This document shows, one piece after another, positions 34,649 to 47,798 of a stretch of 64,000 nucleotides of DNA. The notes below the pieces were generated by a model. It made no database searches. It was given only the letters and a program-made list of their open reading frames with translations, and was not told where the DNA came from. The DNA is from Cryptomeria japonica (lineage: Eukaryota; Streptophyta; Pinopsida; Cupressales; Cupressaceae), in assembly GCF_030272615.1 (NCBI RefSeq), contig NC_081406.1, positions 114,481,783-114,545,782 on the forward strand. Direction: 5' to 3'. The translations under genes and the position numbers were made by a program. How positions within the stretch are numbered: the stretch's first letter is position 1; each line of letters begins with the position of its first letter.

Positions 34649-35018
34649 GTTGATTGGAATCAGTTTGGTATGCATTTATCAGAGCTATTATACATTCTGG
34701 ATCGATGTGTTGGTGCTACTACTCAGGGGGAGTAGTTAGTTATGTGGTTCAAGGGATCTATGGTTTTTCTTTGATGTTTATGTCATATTTCTAGTATTGA
34801 TGTCAAAAGGGGAGAGATATACATGTGAAAAATAGAGCTTAACAAAGATATCAGTCAAAGGGGGAGTTTGGTTTAGGTCCATGGTTTGCTTAATTGGTTC
34901 AGAGAGTCATTGATATATCATTTGTTGGATGTCTTCCATTGGGGAGACTTATTTTGCATTTCTTGGCACTTGGATGTTTTTTGCATCTAGTGCTACCATC
35001 AATGCCAAAGGGGGACAT
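34649..35018 (+). other. 3' untranslated region and polypurine tract of copia element C
   Basis: No gene. Contains CTACTACTCAGGGGGAGTAG, a typical copia 3' motif, and the polypurine tract AAAGGGGGACAT at 35007-35018 directly before the LTR. Confidence 0.75.
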
Positions 35019-36202
35019 TGTTGGCAATTTGGAGGAATTGATCATGTGTTGCATTGATGGTTGTCTACTAAGTTCCAGTAGAGTAGTGGGATTGTGATGT
35101 TGATCAGGAGACCAATCTTTTGCATGTTCTGATTGGTGGAATTGGTTTGGTCATTGAGATGCGTATCTCATTCAGTTGGTTCAAGATTTGGTGATTCAGA
35201 AGTTATCATATGTTCTAGTAAGCCTTTTGGTTATCGGTAAGGGTTTTATTGGCAGAGATTTCTTGAAGATCTTTTGATGGATTTGTTAAGTGTTGTTGGT
35301 GCAGCTTCTAGAAGGTTCTTAGGATGCTGACGGTTATCATGTCCATTTTCCAGTTGATAGGTGGTGTTGCATTTGGCTTATGGTGACCTATTTTAGGTTC
35401 AGTGTTATTCTGTTAGGATATGGACCGGTTTGTGTAACATATTGGTAGATGCTCCCTATGCGTTATCAGTTGGATTTAGTGATTGGATAATGTTGTTTCA
35501 GCCTCAGGTTGACTTGGGTTATCATTAGCTTGTGGTTTTATGTAATGGATTTATTGTATTATCTTTTAGGTGGCTAACCTAATTGTTTAGGTCCCGAGTT
35601 TGTATAAATATGATGTAAGATCTCTTTGTAGATCATAGGATGGGATTATGGTTATGGGATTATCTATGTGCAAATAAAATTGTATTCATATGTAGAGGTT
35701 TTGGTCGATCATAGGTGATCAAATTGGGTTTGTGTAAGAGGTTTAAGACCTCCGGTATTAAACTTAATCGAAACTGTACCTAGGCATAGGAGATGCTATT
35801 CTTGCAGTTCACTCTTCTTTTTGGATTGTAGTCTAGAGAATTTCTTGTAGTCAGTGAGGCTCCTTTGTGATGAGAAGTCTGCTCTAAGTAGTGTGCCTAC
35901 CTGCATGTGTGAGCCCCTCTATTGTAATCACATACTTGCTACATAAGTATCATCTAACTATGGGTAGGGTTTCCCACCTTGGTTTTTCCCTTTACCAGGT
36001 TTTTCCATGTACAAATATTGATGTTATGTGTTGTGGATGCATGGTATTTGGATTCTGACTTATATTTATGTTTAATTGATATATCTGATATTTTGGTATT
36101 TGGTTTATGCATTCCGATAAAAGGTTTTCAGTGCTTAAAGTTTCATAATTTGTTGACAACTGATTCACCCCCTCTCTCAATTTTCCACCAGTTATCCTAA
36201 CA
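35019..36202 (+). repeat. 3' LTR of copia element C
   Basis: 1184 bases from TGTTGGCAATTTGG to TTATCCTAACA. The end CACCCCCTCTCTCAATTTTCCACC resembles the U5 ends of other copia LTRs here. The 5' partner is missing. It abuts ORF2 of element D. Confidence 0.85.
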
Positions 36203-39200
36203 ATCCCACCCACTTTGAAAGTTATCCAAAACTGTGATGAAAGGACTAAAAACATAGGAATATATCTCTACATCCTTCAATTTAGATAAAATTGGTTGAG
36301 CCATTGTCTTCAAATAATGAACTTTGTTGCTCAACATGGTGTCCATCTGGGGAGAAATAAGGTTCTGGAGCTCACCAGCTCACCTCAGAGTTCTCTCATT
36401 TTCTAAATTAAGGCTTGATATTTGATCAGTAAGATCCATCACCTGACCTTCTATACTGCTAGCAAGGGCAACATTAGAATCAAATGACTGAGATATACTG
36501 TCAAGATTGCCCTGGGAAACACTTAACTACTTATCAATATCTAAAGTGAATTTGGATAGTGAAAGGCATGACTTATATATCTTTCCTCCTTCACTTAGTG
36601 CTTTAAAAATAGTCTACAATCCTTTATTTAATCTAACTCTATCATCCTCAATCATTTTTTGGAAGGTCTACATTCTCACCTCCTTGAATTTGTCTAATAC
36701 TTTCTTGGTGGTTGCCTTCTCTAATGATTCAAAATAGGAATTGATATTGCTAATTAATTGTAAGAGATTACCAAAGGGATTGAAGTTTGGATCTAGTTTC
36801 ACTTCTGGTACTACCTTCTACAAAATACCTATAGACATCTCAATCAACTTCTTATCCTCATTCTTAGATTTCACCAAGTCCTAACTAACTTGAGCTTGGA
36901 TTGTTATTGCTACCATTAGCCTTTCTTCTAAGGACATTTGTCCAATATCAAGAGGTTTATCAAAATTTATAAATATTTGTGAGAGAATTATTTTCCCTTT
37001 GTCCTTAGGAGTGTCAATTGATGTGACTACTGAGACATTGTTATTTTTCTACTCACCCTTCTCCTCTATCTTATCCTATGCTTTATCCTTCCCTGTCTCT
37101 TCTCTTTCTGCAACCTTTCCTTCTTTATCCTTTCCTAGTTCACCGGTGTCACCACTTAGTGTAGTAATATCTTGGGGTGTCTCTTGGACCTCTTCCCCTT
37201 TCATTCCTACTATCTTTGGATGATCAACTGGAGGCTTTTGACTATCTGTTGTCTCAAGGGTTGAATGGGTCTGGTCTATCAGATGAGAGGTATCATCCCT
37301 TTGAGATTCATCATCCTTAATTGACACTTGATTGACCTTTAAGAACCTTTTTCATATTTCTTTAGTTCCTTTTCTTACTTCTTCAACCCTGCCAACCATA
37401 AGCTTGTTCACTCTGGTTTTGCTTCTGAATTCCTCCCGGTTGGTCAACTCCATAAATCTATCAACCTCTTCTTGAGATATGCAAGCACTGATGTTTATCA
37501 ATTCATGTTCTATCATTTCTTTATCTAATATTCTTGTTGTTAGTCTCCTAGAATCAATAATATTATACAAATATTTGGGAATACTATGTTCTAACTCAAT
37601 TAAAGACTTGTTGAAGTTATGTAAATGCAACACAACAACTTCTACAACTTCCCTTTTTGCATTTTCATCAAAATTATCATAGTATACACTGATATTATTA
37701 AGATTACCATCCTTATAATTTCATCAATTAGTTATTTTGCATTTAATGGAGGAATAAAGGTATATTTACCTTATACCTTATCAGATTCAAGGTCCTTATC
37801 AAATTATGTTCTTACCCTTCCTCTTTTAGGTCTATCAGTTAGAGAGGGTTCTGGTTTTGTCTTCTTTCTTTTCTCACCACCAGATTGAGGTTTCCTCATT
37901 ACCTTGTTAAATTCACCTTTATTCTTTTCTTTCTCTGCGTCCTCATCTGACTCAGTCTTAGAATAAAAAGGGGATACAACTACATAAGTTCTCTTCAGCT
38001 TCTTCTTTTTCTTCAATACTCTTTTTCTGGATGAGCTTTGTGCAATAGATGACTTTTCCAGAGTGGGAGAAGACTTATTCTCCTTAGGCTTTTCTTGGGA
38101 GGGAACTGGTTCAGTCTTGGGCTTGTTAGATCTAGTCTCTACTTTCTCCTTAGCCTTCTTAATTCATCTTTGGTGAAATCCATTTACTCAGCCACTACCT
38201 TTGCCATCTTTGTTACTTTTCTCTTTCTTTCCTGGTGAGTGAATTTTGTGTGCAATTCAATGTCTTTCTCCTTGAAAGTGCCAAATTTCTCTTCTTGTGG
38301 GTCTCCCAGTTTTCTCAGAAGGTGTTGTGCATATCCCTCAAGAGTTTAAGCATCAACCTCATAACCCATTGATATTATCCACACTATCCTAGTTTCTAGT
38401 GTCTCCATCTAGCACTGGTCTTTTTCCACCATGAAACAAGTAGTGTCATCATATTTTTCTACCACTTCCTTAGGAATTCTTACTCTATTCTTCATTTTTC
38501 CTTGGAAGGTTTTAAAGAAGCTCCATAGGGCAGTTGTCTAATTTTCTTTGTTTCCCAATCTTTGTATTCCTTGCTTGATCTCAGAAGACACTTGTAAGTC
38601 ATAAGCCCATTGGACTTTGTCTATGTTGGGGATCTCATTCATGAAGTAAAGTGCAAGACAAATAATTAGAGAACCAAATTTAGAAACATGCTTCTTATCA
38701 CATTTAATCTTCTTCAAATTGTTAAGAAGCTCTTCAAGAAAGATTGAACATAGATCATATTGCATGTCCTCTTTCACCATCTGATACATTGCATAAATTA
38801 TTGTACTGAAAACATAATTCATTCTGCTAGACTGGTAAACTTTATAGCTAATGATCATGGAAGCAAATCTCACATCATGCTCTAGGATATCAACAATGGT
38901 TATAGATCTATTGTCAAATTGTGTATCAGTTAGCTTTGTAACGATTGGTTTTATTACCTTTCTCAGATTAGGTTTTCCACCGGTTTGATTTAGATATGTG
39001 ATTGCTTGGTTATCTTGTATGGTTTGTCCAGCCAGATAAATTCATCATGCACAAGGCTCAAAATGTACCTCACCCATTCATCCTCATCGAATTTTGGAAA
39101 GTGAACAAACTGTGTGAAACCCTTCCTCTGCAACTGAGAATATTCCAACTTGGGATTTCCAACTTTATCCATTATATGGTCAATATACAGGGTTAAGATG

Positions 39201-39394
39201 TCCTTATTCCCAGTTTCCTCAATAGTACAATTAATGTATGCCCTCACATCATCAACATGCAAAACTTTGTATGGAATAGATGAGAAAGAACTATTTGGAT
39301 CATCCTCAACAGACTTAAATGGATGTTGCTTAAATTGTGGCCTTGCACATTTGGAAACCTCTACTACCAAAGGTGTATTAAAAGAAGATGTCAT
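36203..39394 (-). pseudogene. ORF2 of element D, unknown long protein
   Basis: Starts at MTSSFNTPLVVEV (39394; the frame is open a further 19 codons upstream, but this ATG matches the start in B). Conserved blocks: EDEWVRYILSLVHDEFIWL and DKPYKITK (near residue 110-130), MIISYKVYQSSRMNYVFS at 38860, KIKCDKKHVSKFGSLIICL and YFMNEIPNIDKVQWAYDL (38740-38610). Downstream it is Lys/Glu-rich with many stops. It runs to 36203, where the LTR of copia element C cuts it. More decayed than in B or H. Confidence 0.7.
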
Positions 39395-39901
39395 TTCAAG
39401 AATTTTAGGGTTTGAAATACGCTTTTGTAAATAATTTTTACTTCTACACAATGGTCTTTTGTTGGATCACCTTAAGCTTTTGATTACCTTGAAATTTGGT
39501 TCACCTTGCTATCTTGCTTCAACTCTTTGCTTGCAATGTGATAAATTATTCACATTATGCCCTTTTTAACTTTGCAAACCCTAATTTTAAGTTGACATAA
39601 ATGCACTGATAAAGTTCAATCGGATGCCCTGTTCAACATAAACCAACTCACCAAATTCAAATATTGACATGAAGGATTCCAGATAACCATCTCCAAACAT
39701 CTACAATCAACCTTGATCAATCATATATCTCTCCAGGGGGTTATGTAATATTGTGCATGAAGATGCCTCCCCCTAAGGCCAAAAGCCTTAGTTACCGGAT
39801 GAAGATCCTACATCAGATTCAGGTGTAGATCCACTATCTAGCTTGGACTAATATTTTATAAGCCACGTCTTCTCATGCTTGTTCTTGATCTCTTCTAATT
39901 T

Positions 39902-40901
39902 TTATTTTCCTTTCTCATCTAATTTGTCTTTGTTTACCGAAGCATTATTTTTTCTTATGCAATACTTTGCAATGTGATCAGTTTTTTTGCATGCATGACA
40001 AACAACATTTCTTTGCATAGGTCTAAAATTCATCTGATTTGGTCTCATCCTAGATTGGTTAGAGATATGTCCAAACATCCCACAAGCATAACATCTCATG
40101 TTCCGAAAATTGTTCATTACTGCTCTGCACATATTTGACTTGTGACCAAAATTATTCATATAAAACACTAACTAGTAAAGGTAGGACCATTGTTAATGTT
40201 GTTCATTCCATTATTCATCCTAATTTTGTATTGATTTGCCATATGACCAAATTTATTGCAAGTAAAACAACTACCATTTAATTTATGGGCATTAGGTTAT
40301 CTTACCAAAGGACTTTCTCATCTTATAATTAGGTTTTGCATTGCTCTATCCAGAACTGAAGGATTTTCCTTTCTCATATCTTTTCCATGTCTCTAACTTT
40401 CCAGCATCTCATCAAGCCTTTTTGAGCTAGCATTGAATTTTTATTTGTATTCATTTGTAGTAGCAAGTTCATCTCTTAGGGCAACAATTTGTCTCTCAAG
40501 TTTTGACCATTATTTCTTGATTGTATCAACTCAAGCTTCAACTGACCATTCTCATTAGTGATCTTGAAGCATTCATCTACTTTGTCCTTAAATGATTGAG
40601 TCAAAATTTCTTTATTCTTCTTCCAGTCTACAATATCCTTAGTCAACTTCATTATAATGGATTGCATCTCATTCTTCAATACATCATTCTCTCTAGCAAG
40701 CTTTTCACACTCATCAGACTTGTCTTGATTCTCCATACTTAGTTCTTCTTTCTCCTTCAATTTGTCCATCAGCTCTTTCCTCTTGTCTCTTGAAGTGTTC
40801 ACTTGATCTTTCAAATCATTAATGAAGTCTTCAGCTGCATTCGAGTTTCTATGTAAGGAACTTATTTCATTTCTTGCTACATCAAGATCCTCAAGTGCCA
40901 T
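39902..40901 (-). pseudogene. Gag of element D: coiled coil plus decayed CCHC knuckles
   Basis: A 141-residue coiled coil (40901-40476) precedes a knuckle region. CFTCNKFGHMANQY lies near 40260 (last Cys lost), CYACGMFGHISNQS near 40090 (last Cys lost) and CHACKKTDHIAKYC near 39990 (intact spacing C-X2-C-X4-H-X4-C). A further FGHKSNMC at about 40140 is a broken knuckle. The order matches B. Stops and frame changes separate the parts. 39395-39901 between Gag and ORF2 holds no gene. Confidence 0.75.
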
Positions 40902-40985
40902 ACAAAGATGTCTCTATAAATCAGAATCCATTGATTCAATCTCCTAGATATTTCTCAAGCGGTTAGGATTTCTTGGAGGAACTAG

Positions 40986-40997
40986 GCTCTGATACCA
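40986..40997 (-). promoter_or_regulatory. Primer-binding site of element D
   Basis: TGGTATCAGAGC on the minus strand, a perfect initiator-Met primer site two bases from the LTR. Confidence 0.92.
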
Positions 40998-40999
40998 AT

Positions 41000-41712
41000 T
41001 GTTGGAATCAAGGAACACTAAGAGGGGGGGCTGGACCAATGTTCTACCAGTAAAGGAATTTTCAAACTTATTCTCAAACCATCAGAAGCAAATGCAAAAA
41101 CACAAGATAATCAACCAAAAAATCATAACACCAAGATTTTTACATGGAAACTCGGAAAGGGAAAAACCATAGTGGGATTGGAACCCACAATATTTATATA
41201 CTATCATCAAGAGTACATAAATATTACATTTCCTAGAACCAAAGGTTCAATTACAACGTGGAAGTATCGCTGACTTACAGATCAATTACAATGATAACTA
41301 CAATGAATGAACTCCAAAATAGCATCAAACTATGCCTTGATAATTTTTGGTTAAGTGCAATAAGTCTAACTGTAACATCTCTGCAACTCTTCTCTTCTCT
41401 ACTTCTCAGTTAGCCATCAGCTCAAGAAAGCGCACATGAAATTGCACCAAAAAGGTTTCTCAATTATAAATCTCTCATTACTATATCCAAAAGACCTTCT
41501 ACACTTGTCTTATATATCCACAACCACAAAATAAAACATTCATCAAGTTGGCCAACACAATATGCAATATAATATTTAACTAGGTGTCAACTTAGACCAG
41601 ATTACCAAAACATATTTGGATCCATCAAATGATATAAAATTATTTCTACAAGTCGGCCCTATCATCCCATGCATGAAACTTAACACCACAATCACCAAAA
41701 ATCTTTTCAACA
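41000..41712 (-). repeat. 5' LTR of element D
   Basis: Starts TGTTGGAATCAAGG on the plus strand. Its right edge is where element H begins; whether the LTR ends there (TTCAACA) or is interrupted by H and continues at 46123 cannot be decided by eye. A different LTR family from B and H. Confidence 0.7.
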
Positions 41713-42581
41713 TGTTAGATGCTAGGACAGTCTCAAAGACACTGAGAGGGAGGGGGTGAATCAATGTCTAATTGGTAGATGAAATATTTAAACTTGTTTG
41801 CAACTTTATAACCCAGATTAATAAACCAGTAAGAAAATAATAATGCAATAAAGAGAAACAAAAGAATAAGCATCAATGCACACCATAACACAGATATTTT
41901 AATGAGGAAACCTGGTAGGGGAAAAACCTCGGTGGGATTTGTGACCCACAATATTTACTCACTGGCCAATATGAATAAATATTACTTGTACAATAGGGGC
42001 CTGCACATGGAGGAAGGCTAATTGCCTAGAGTTCACTGCTCAACACAAAATGGAGTCCCACTAACAACACAATTGGATGGTTAAATCCAATAACAATGTA
42101 CTTCTCAAAATGGCATCTACAATGCTGGATTCCCTACCAATTTAAGCTCTATTAGATACCTCTACCATAAACCTTGCTTTGCTCTGCTCTATTGCTTATT
42201 CACTCATAACATAATTACATCAAAATGCATATACAGTTATTCGCTCTCATATACCACTTACATTCATTACCTCATTACTTACATTCCAAAATGACCTACA
42301 AGATCTCATACATATATGAGTCTTTACAATGCATCATGTCAGCTATACAAATATAATATTACAGTACATAACATTTCATATAAACAAAATTAATTTCATG
42401 TCGGCTCTGGATGCTAGTATAATCTCCTGCCGGTGTAACTAGATGCTAGTGTGAATAACCTTTGTAGTGACTGTCGGTGTCAGTAGGTGAAGTCTACTGC
42501 CAGTATAACCTATGAACTATGTTACCAATTGGTTGCCATCAATGACATCAACTTTTCTCATCTGAGTGTATAATGCCAACA
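41713..42581 (-). repeat. 3' LTR of element H
   Basis: 869 bases from TGTTAGATGC to AATGCCAACA on the plus strand, homologous to 33508-34312. The minus-strand AATGCCAAAGGTGGAGAT just outside (42582 on) is the polypurine tract. Confidence 0.85.
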
Positions 42582-42772
42582 ATCTCCACCTTTGGCATTG
42601 ATGGCAACACTCATAAGAAAAATCCAAAAACTAATATCCAAAATGAAGTCCAAAAACTAAGTGTGGTCCCCATGAGAAAATTATCTCCTTTTATACATTT
42701 TTCTCATAGGCCACTGCTCCGCCTTTGACATCAATGATAAACGATGTCAAAATAATAAAAAATATTCAAAAT

Positions 42773-45700
42773 TTACCTAGAAACTTGTAGTCAGTTATGT
42801 ACAATCTGGAAAATGTCTGCCAAAACTAAGTTAGGACCTTGCAAAAACATAGTACTATCAGAAATTATGGTCTCAGTCTACTGGACCATAGCAGTGAGAT
42901 AATGCATTTGTTTCTTCGGTGATCTTTCTCCTTGAATAGTCACTTTAGAAAACTCATTCTGGTGTGTTAATAAGTTGTCCAATCTAGGACCAAGCTTGTT
43001 CTTCAACTCCCGGGTTTTCATTCTTAGCCTTGCTTTCTCCCTTTCCAATTTCTCAATCTTTTCTTCATAGGCTGCCATTTCCTGATCCAAAACTAAAGTA
43101 AGTTTCGAAGAACCAATCATATTATCAGCTATATCATCAATTTCCTTTTGTGTTTTCCTTATTTCCTTATCAATATCCTTGGTTAGATGGTGAGGCTTAC
43201 ATGCTTCCCTATACAACTCTTTGTATTCCATAATGGTGGAATTTAGTGTCGGTAAAAATGAATCAATATGTCCTGTACAGTCTTTTATTGTCCTGTCAAA
43301 GAATTCATCTTTCTCCTCATTCACTCTTTCCTTAACGATCTCTTCATTTATTTTATCCATAGTTTGAATGTTATAAGCAATGAATTTGGACAAAGTGTCC
43401 AATTTACATATAGATCCATCAATATGATCAACTTTACATGTTGGTGCAATCATTTGAAAAATTGCTAAAGTATCATCAATGGCCTTAAATAATAAGGCAT
43501 TGCATTCTGTAATCCTCTTTGTTGAATCTAAAAGTACATCTGTAACATTCATTGGTCTATAATCCATAGTAGAAGTGCTAGGATTTGCAATAACTTTCTT
43601 CTCTTCTCCAGATACATGTCCAATTGCCTTAACCACTTCTTCTTTGTCCACTTTTTCTTCCTTCTTATCTTAATTCTTATCCTCATTATTATTTTCAACC
43701 TTACTATCTGCATGTTTAGATATATTATGTTCATGCCCTGTTTCTTTTCCAGTTTCTGCTTCTACCGATATTTCAGTGTTAAGCTGAGAGTCAATAGTGT
43801 TGACCGGTAACTCAGAGACCTCAACATTTGTAGCTTCATCTTTCTTTACCTCTATAGTTTCCTTATCCAATAAAATATTAAAATCCTGAGTATCCACATT
43901 CATGGTAAAAATAATATCTAACTCTAGATTAATGTCATATTTTGTTACTTCCTCTACCTACTCTTCTTTAGGTTGACTATTTGTTTGTTCTCGTGCCTCT
44001 CAAATTATTGGAGGGGTGTCCTATGTCGGTGGCAGTAAGTTGTCCTTAACTATGATATCATGTACACTGCCAATCTTGTCTTTACCTTTATCTGTCTTCT
44101 GATACACTTTTGTAAATGATTTATCAGTTTCTGTCTATATTTCTCTTCTTTCTTCTCCTTCTCAACAAAAAATATATCCCATTTATCCATTGTTTCATCT
44201 ATAATTTCTTTTACTCTATCAATCATAAGAATAACTTGTCAGAGACCACTCACAAAAATAGTTCTATTAGCTTCAGATATAAGGTCATCAATTTGCTGCT
44301 TGGAATTAATAGGATACACAGATAATAGAGTTTCTACCTTCAATTTCTTGTTTAACTCCATAATAGACATTCTCTTTGCTTCAAGTCTTAAGTATAAATC
44401 ATTAAGGAGAACATCCAAAAACTCAATAAGGACCTTTTTGTATATATCTAGATACAAAATAATTCTTTCTTCTATAGTATCCTTATCTGTATCCTTAAAA
44501 GAATGATAAAATTTATTAACATTACTAAGATTACCATCTTGAGTGATTTAATTTACCATTTCTTCCAATGAAATAGTATCTGGCTCCTTTTCTTTAGATT
44601 TCTTCTTTGGTGTGACTTTCTTCATTAGAATAGTGGGCTCTCTCATAGCCTGTTGTTTCTTTCTGAGTGTTCTTGATTTCTTAAGACATGGAGCAGGTGT
44701 TGGTGAGGATTTTCTTTTCTTTTTGTCCACTATCTTGAATTCAGCTGCCCTATCACTGTCAGTATCAAATGAGGTAGCCACAGGAGAGATATGTGCTACC
44801 AGTTCCTATTCTAATTTGCTTTCTTTTACACTTGCAGCAATACCACCAAGATTCATTAATCCTTCTATAACATCTTTTACAAATTTTGAAGCATCTTTCA
44901 TAAATTTCTCTCTTACCTTCCTCTAGTTCTTAACTTCAACACCTTTCTCAATAGTTTATGCATTTCCAAACATTTCTTCTGTCAGTTCCGGTCAAGCATC
45001 TAGGAGTTTTTTAGCATATGAATCCAAGATGTGAGAATCTACCTCATAGCCCATCTCTATTATCCAGATAGTTCTAGGTCTAACTACCTCCATCCATATT
45101 TCATCTCTTTTCACAACAAAGCATATTTGTTTATCATACTTGTCTATAATGATTTGAGGAATCCTTTCCCTTTGTCCCATTTTTTCTTGAAAATCTTTGA
45201 AATACTCTTTTACCAATTTGTCACTATCAAATCCCATGTTAGTAATTGCCTCCTTTATCTGTTTTCCAATAGAGATGTCATAGGAAAAATCCATATGTCC
45301 AATACCAGGAATCTCTTTTGAGAAGTAAAGCATTAAACCCATAATTAGATTTCCAAATTTAAAGGTTCCCTTCTTATCTCCTTTGATCTTATTCAAATTA
45401 TCTAACAGTTCATCTTTCATCCATTCACAGATGTCAATTTTAGCATTATTCATAATCATCTCATAGGCAGTATGAATGCATAAACTAGATACAAAATTCA
45501 GTTTGTTAGTATGAGAAACTCTATAACCAATGACCATACTTGCAAATTTAACATTGTTATCTGTTATATCATTGACTCTAAGTGATATGTTGTCATATGT
45601 AGCATCGGTTAAGCTCATAATTTCCTTGTTTGGAATTTTCTTTTTCTTATCAGGCCTAGTGTCAGTTGAGGGTAGACCAGTAAAAACTCTTATAGCTTCC

Positions 45701-45925
45701 TTAGTGATCTTAAATATTGAGTTTAACCACATAAATTCACCGTGAACCCTACTAAGAACATAGTAGATGGTTTCATCAAAGAATTCTAGCATATGGAGGA
45801 TGTTATTGAACCCTAAATCTTCAATAACCTTGTGCTCTAGTTTAACTACCCCATGTTTGTCAGAGATGACATTCATGGACATGTTCCTTAAATATTCGAA
45901 CCCTAAATGGTAGTCACTACAAAGG
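42773..45925 (-). pseudogene. ORF2 of element H, unknown long protein
   Basis: The best-preserved copy. 45933-44992 is open for 313 codons (its first nine codons come from the LTR fragment). Blocks: VHGEFMWLNSIFKITKEAI, TGLPST, KKIPNKEIMSLTD, VIGYRVSHTNKLNFVSSLC, KIKGDKKGTFKFGNL and YFSKEIPGIGHMDFSYD. Further blocks: KKKRKSSPTPAP (44730), KKVTPKKKSKEKEP (44600), and the C-terminal 257 codons (43651-42878) with FKAIDDTLAIFQMIAPTC and a coiled coil. The TAG at 42880-42878 is CAG in B; beyond it the two proteins stay similar to the TAA at 42775-42773. So the natural end is probably about 35 residues later. No known family recognised. Confidence 0.78.
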
Positions 45926-46033
45926 TTATTCACACTGGCATCCAGTTACACTGGCAGCAGATTATACCGGCATCTGGTATAATCTGATGCTGGTGTAACT
46001 AGATGCTGATGTGAATAACCTTTGTAGTGACTA
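45911..46033. repeat. 58-base inverted repeat at the H junction
   Basis: 45911-45968 and 45976-46033 are reverse complements with about six mismatches and a seven-base spacer (ends TAGTCACTAC and GTAGTGACTA). The right arm is genuine H LTR sequence; the left arm is an inverted copy of it fused to ORF2. Confidence 0.88.
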
Positions 46034-46122
46034 TCAGTGCCAGTAGGTGATGAACCATGTTACCAGTTGGTTGCCATCAATGACAACATCAACTATTCTT
46101 ATCTGAGTGTATAATGCCAACA
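45969..46122 (-). repeat. 5' LTR remnant of element H
   Basis: Matches the U3 side of 41713-42581 (shared: GTGAATAACCTTTGTAGTGAC, TTGGTTGCCATCAATGAC, GAGTGTATAATGCCAACA). The rest of this LTR is missing. Confidence 0.8.
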
Positions 46123-47414
46123 CAATCAAAATTGGTCTACTTATCCTAAAATATCAGAGACAGATTACTAGATCACTATCTCCATCAGTTACCAAAAACC
46201 ATGACTACTGGATAGGATTTTCATGAAGAGTTTCCATCAATGACAACCCTAAACCATTATCTATGCACCAAAATTCACCGAATGAGTGTCAATTACTAAC
46301 ATAGAGTACCACCAATTAGAGAATTAGAGGTAGCTCAATAGCCATAAGACTCTTACACACAACCTCTATCTCATGCACCTCATATATAGGAGATACAATA
46401 CAAGAAACTGCCAAATAGTATTACAAACCATGGGCTAAAACCATCCAATAAAGTAGAGCTAACCTTATCTCCATTCTAGATGCACTATGATATGTCAAAA
46501 CACACATCAACATGTGTTCCTCCCTTTTACAACTCATTTATGTGTTCGATGCAATTTAAATTTCCTATTTCAGGAGTCCAAACTTTTGGAGGCCATGACT
46601 TGTGAACCGTGTGTCTGATTGATGAACCATTTCAAGCGCTGGAAAGCTTGAAAAGTGCTCTATCACCTCACAAACTGATACGCCATTTACACCCACTTTT
46701 CAGGACATTTCAAAGCCTCTAAAGTCCTCAAAATTAATTTTAAACTTTTCATTGCACCCTCCAAAAATGAAAACTAAAATATATTCAAAACTAGTTGTGA
46801 TCTTGTGATGAAAATTTACCGGCATGCTCATCTAGCCAACTAGAAGCTTTGAAGAGAATTTCACACTATTTCATGCTGAAATAAAAGCTTACTACAAACA
46901 ATAACCTCATGTAAATGCAAGGTTGAGACACCATTTTCCCAACATAAATGAGTTACTTTGACCAAGATGATGTGGAAAAAATCACCCTCTAAGATGTAGG
47001 GGTGTGAGACAAAATATGGGAAGTAGAAGGACACATAAGCCTTCTCATCCTATTAACTATAGATGATATTGAGGATAATTGAAGAATTAAATGTTAAAAA
47101 TATTTAATTTTCTTAGCCACTTGGTGATGACATGGCATGATGACATGGAAGAGGAAATGATGTGGAATTAGTATTGGACTTAGACTAGATGATTAATTAA
47201 ATAATTTAGAATTATTTAATCAAGATGAACTTAAGAAGAAATGATGAAATTTAATTAGATAATAAATATTTGATTAATAAATTGATTTAGAAGAATATGA
47301 CATGTGAATCAAATAAATAAATTATTCAATTTATTTATTGATAGAAGAATGAAGCCATTAAATAAATAATGAATATTTATTTAGTTATCTCTAGTCATTT
47401 TTAGGTGTATACAA
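46123..47414. other. Gene-free region, probably a decayed LTR at its right end
   Basis: No reading frame worth calling. 46123-46500 may be the continuation of the D LTR interrupted by H. 47090-47414 has the AT palindromes (AAATAAATA, TTTATTTAATT) and the TTTTTAGGTGTATACA end seen in gypsy LTRs of this window, so an old gypsy LTR is likely; its other end is not clear. Confidence 0.4.
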
Positions 47415-47798
47415 CAACAAATGTACTCAACATCGCCTTCGGTCCCATAAGGACCAACAAGATGGTGTTACCCTAAGGAGGAATGGACAACTTATCATGC
47501 ATGCAAACAAAGGCACAAAACTCATCATATCTTGCCCTATCTAACTATTTATAAATAGAGCCTCCTTTGTAATGACATCTTCTTAGCATGTGGGATTGAC
47601 TATCACACCTGTAAAAGTGTGATAGTTTATTTTATCTAGGATGTATATCAAAGAAATATCCTCAAAGGAGCATTAAAAAATGTAAAATATCTATCATTTT
47701 TCTTTGTCCTCTATCTAGGGGCAAGATCAAAGTGATATGACCATGTTAACATATGAGGTGCCACTTTCTTAAGGGTTTAATGATGTAGAGATATAGTT
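47415..47798. other. Gene-free region
   Basis: No homology recognised on either strand; short AT-rich frames only. Confidence 0.4.

Larger units (their letters stand above)
41713..46122 (-). mobile_element. ORF2-bearing element H, internally deleted
   Basis: 3' LTR at 41713-42581, polypurine-like tract, ORF2 at 42773-45925, then only the first part of a 5' LTR (45969-46122). The primer site, Gag, most of the 5' LTR and about 70 residues of the ORF2 N-terminus are gone, replaced by an inverted LTR fragment (45911-45968). LTRs are of the B family. No clear target duplication (CAACA at 41708-41712 against CAATC at 46123-46127). Confidence 0.75.

Noticed and set aside
46501-47414. Complete solo LTR
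   Set aside because: The right end resembles a gypsy LTR (GGTGTATACA), but no matching left end or target duplication could be found.
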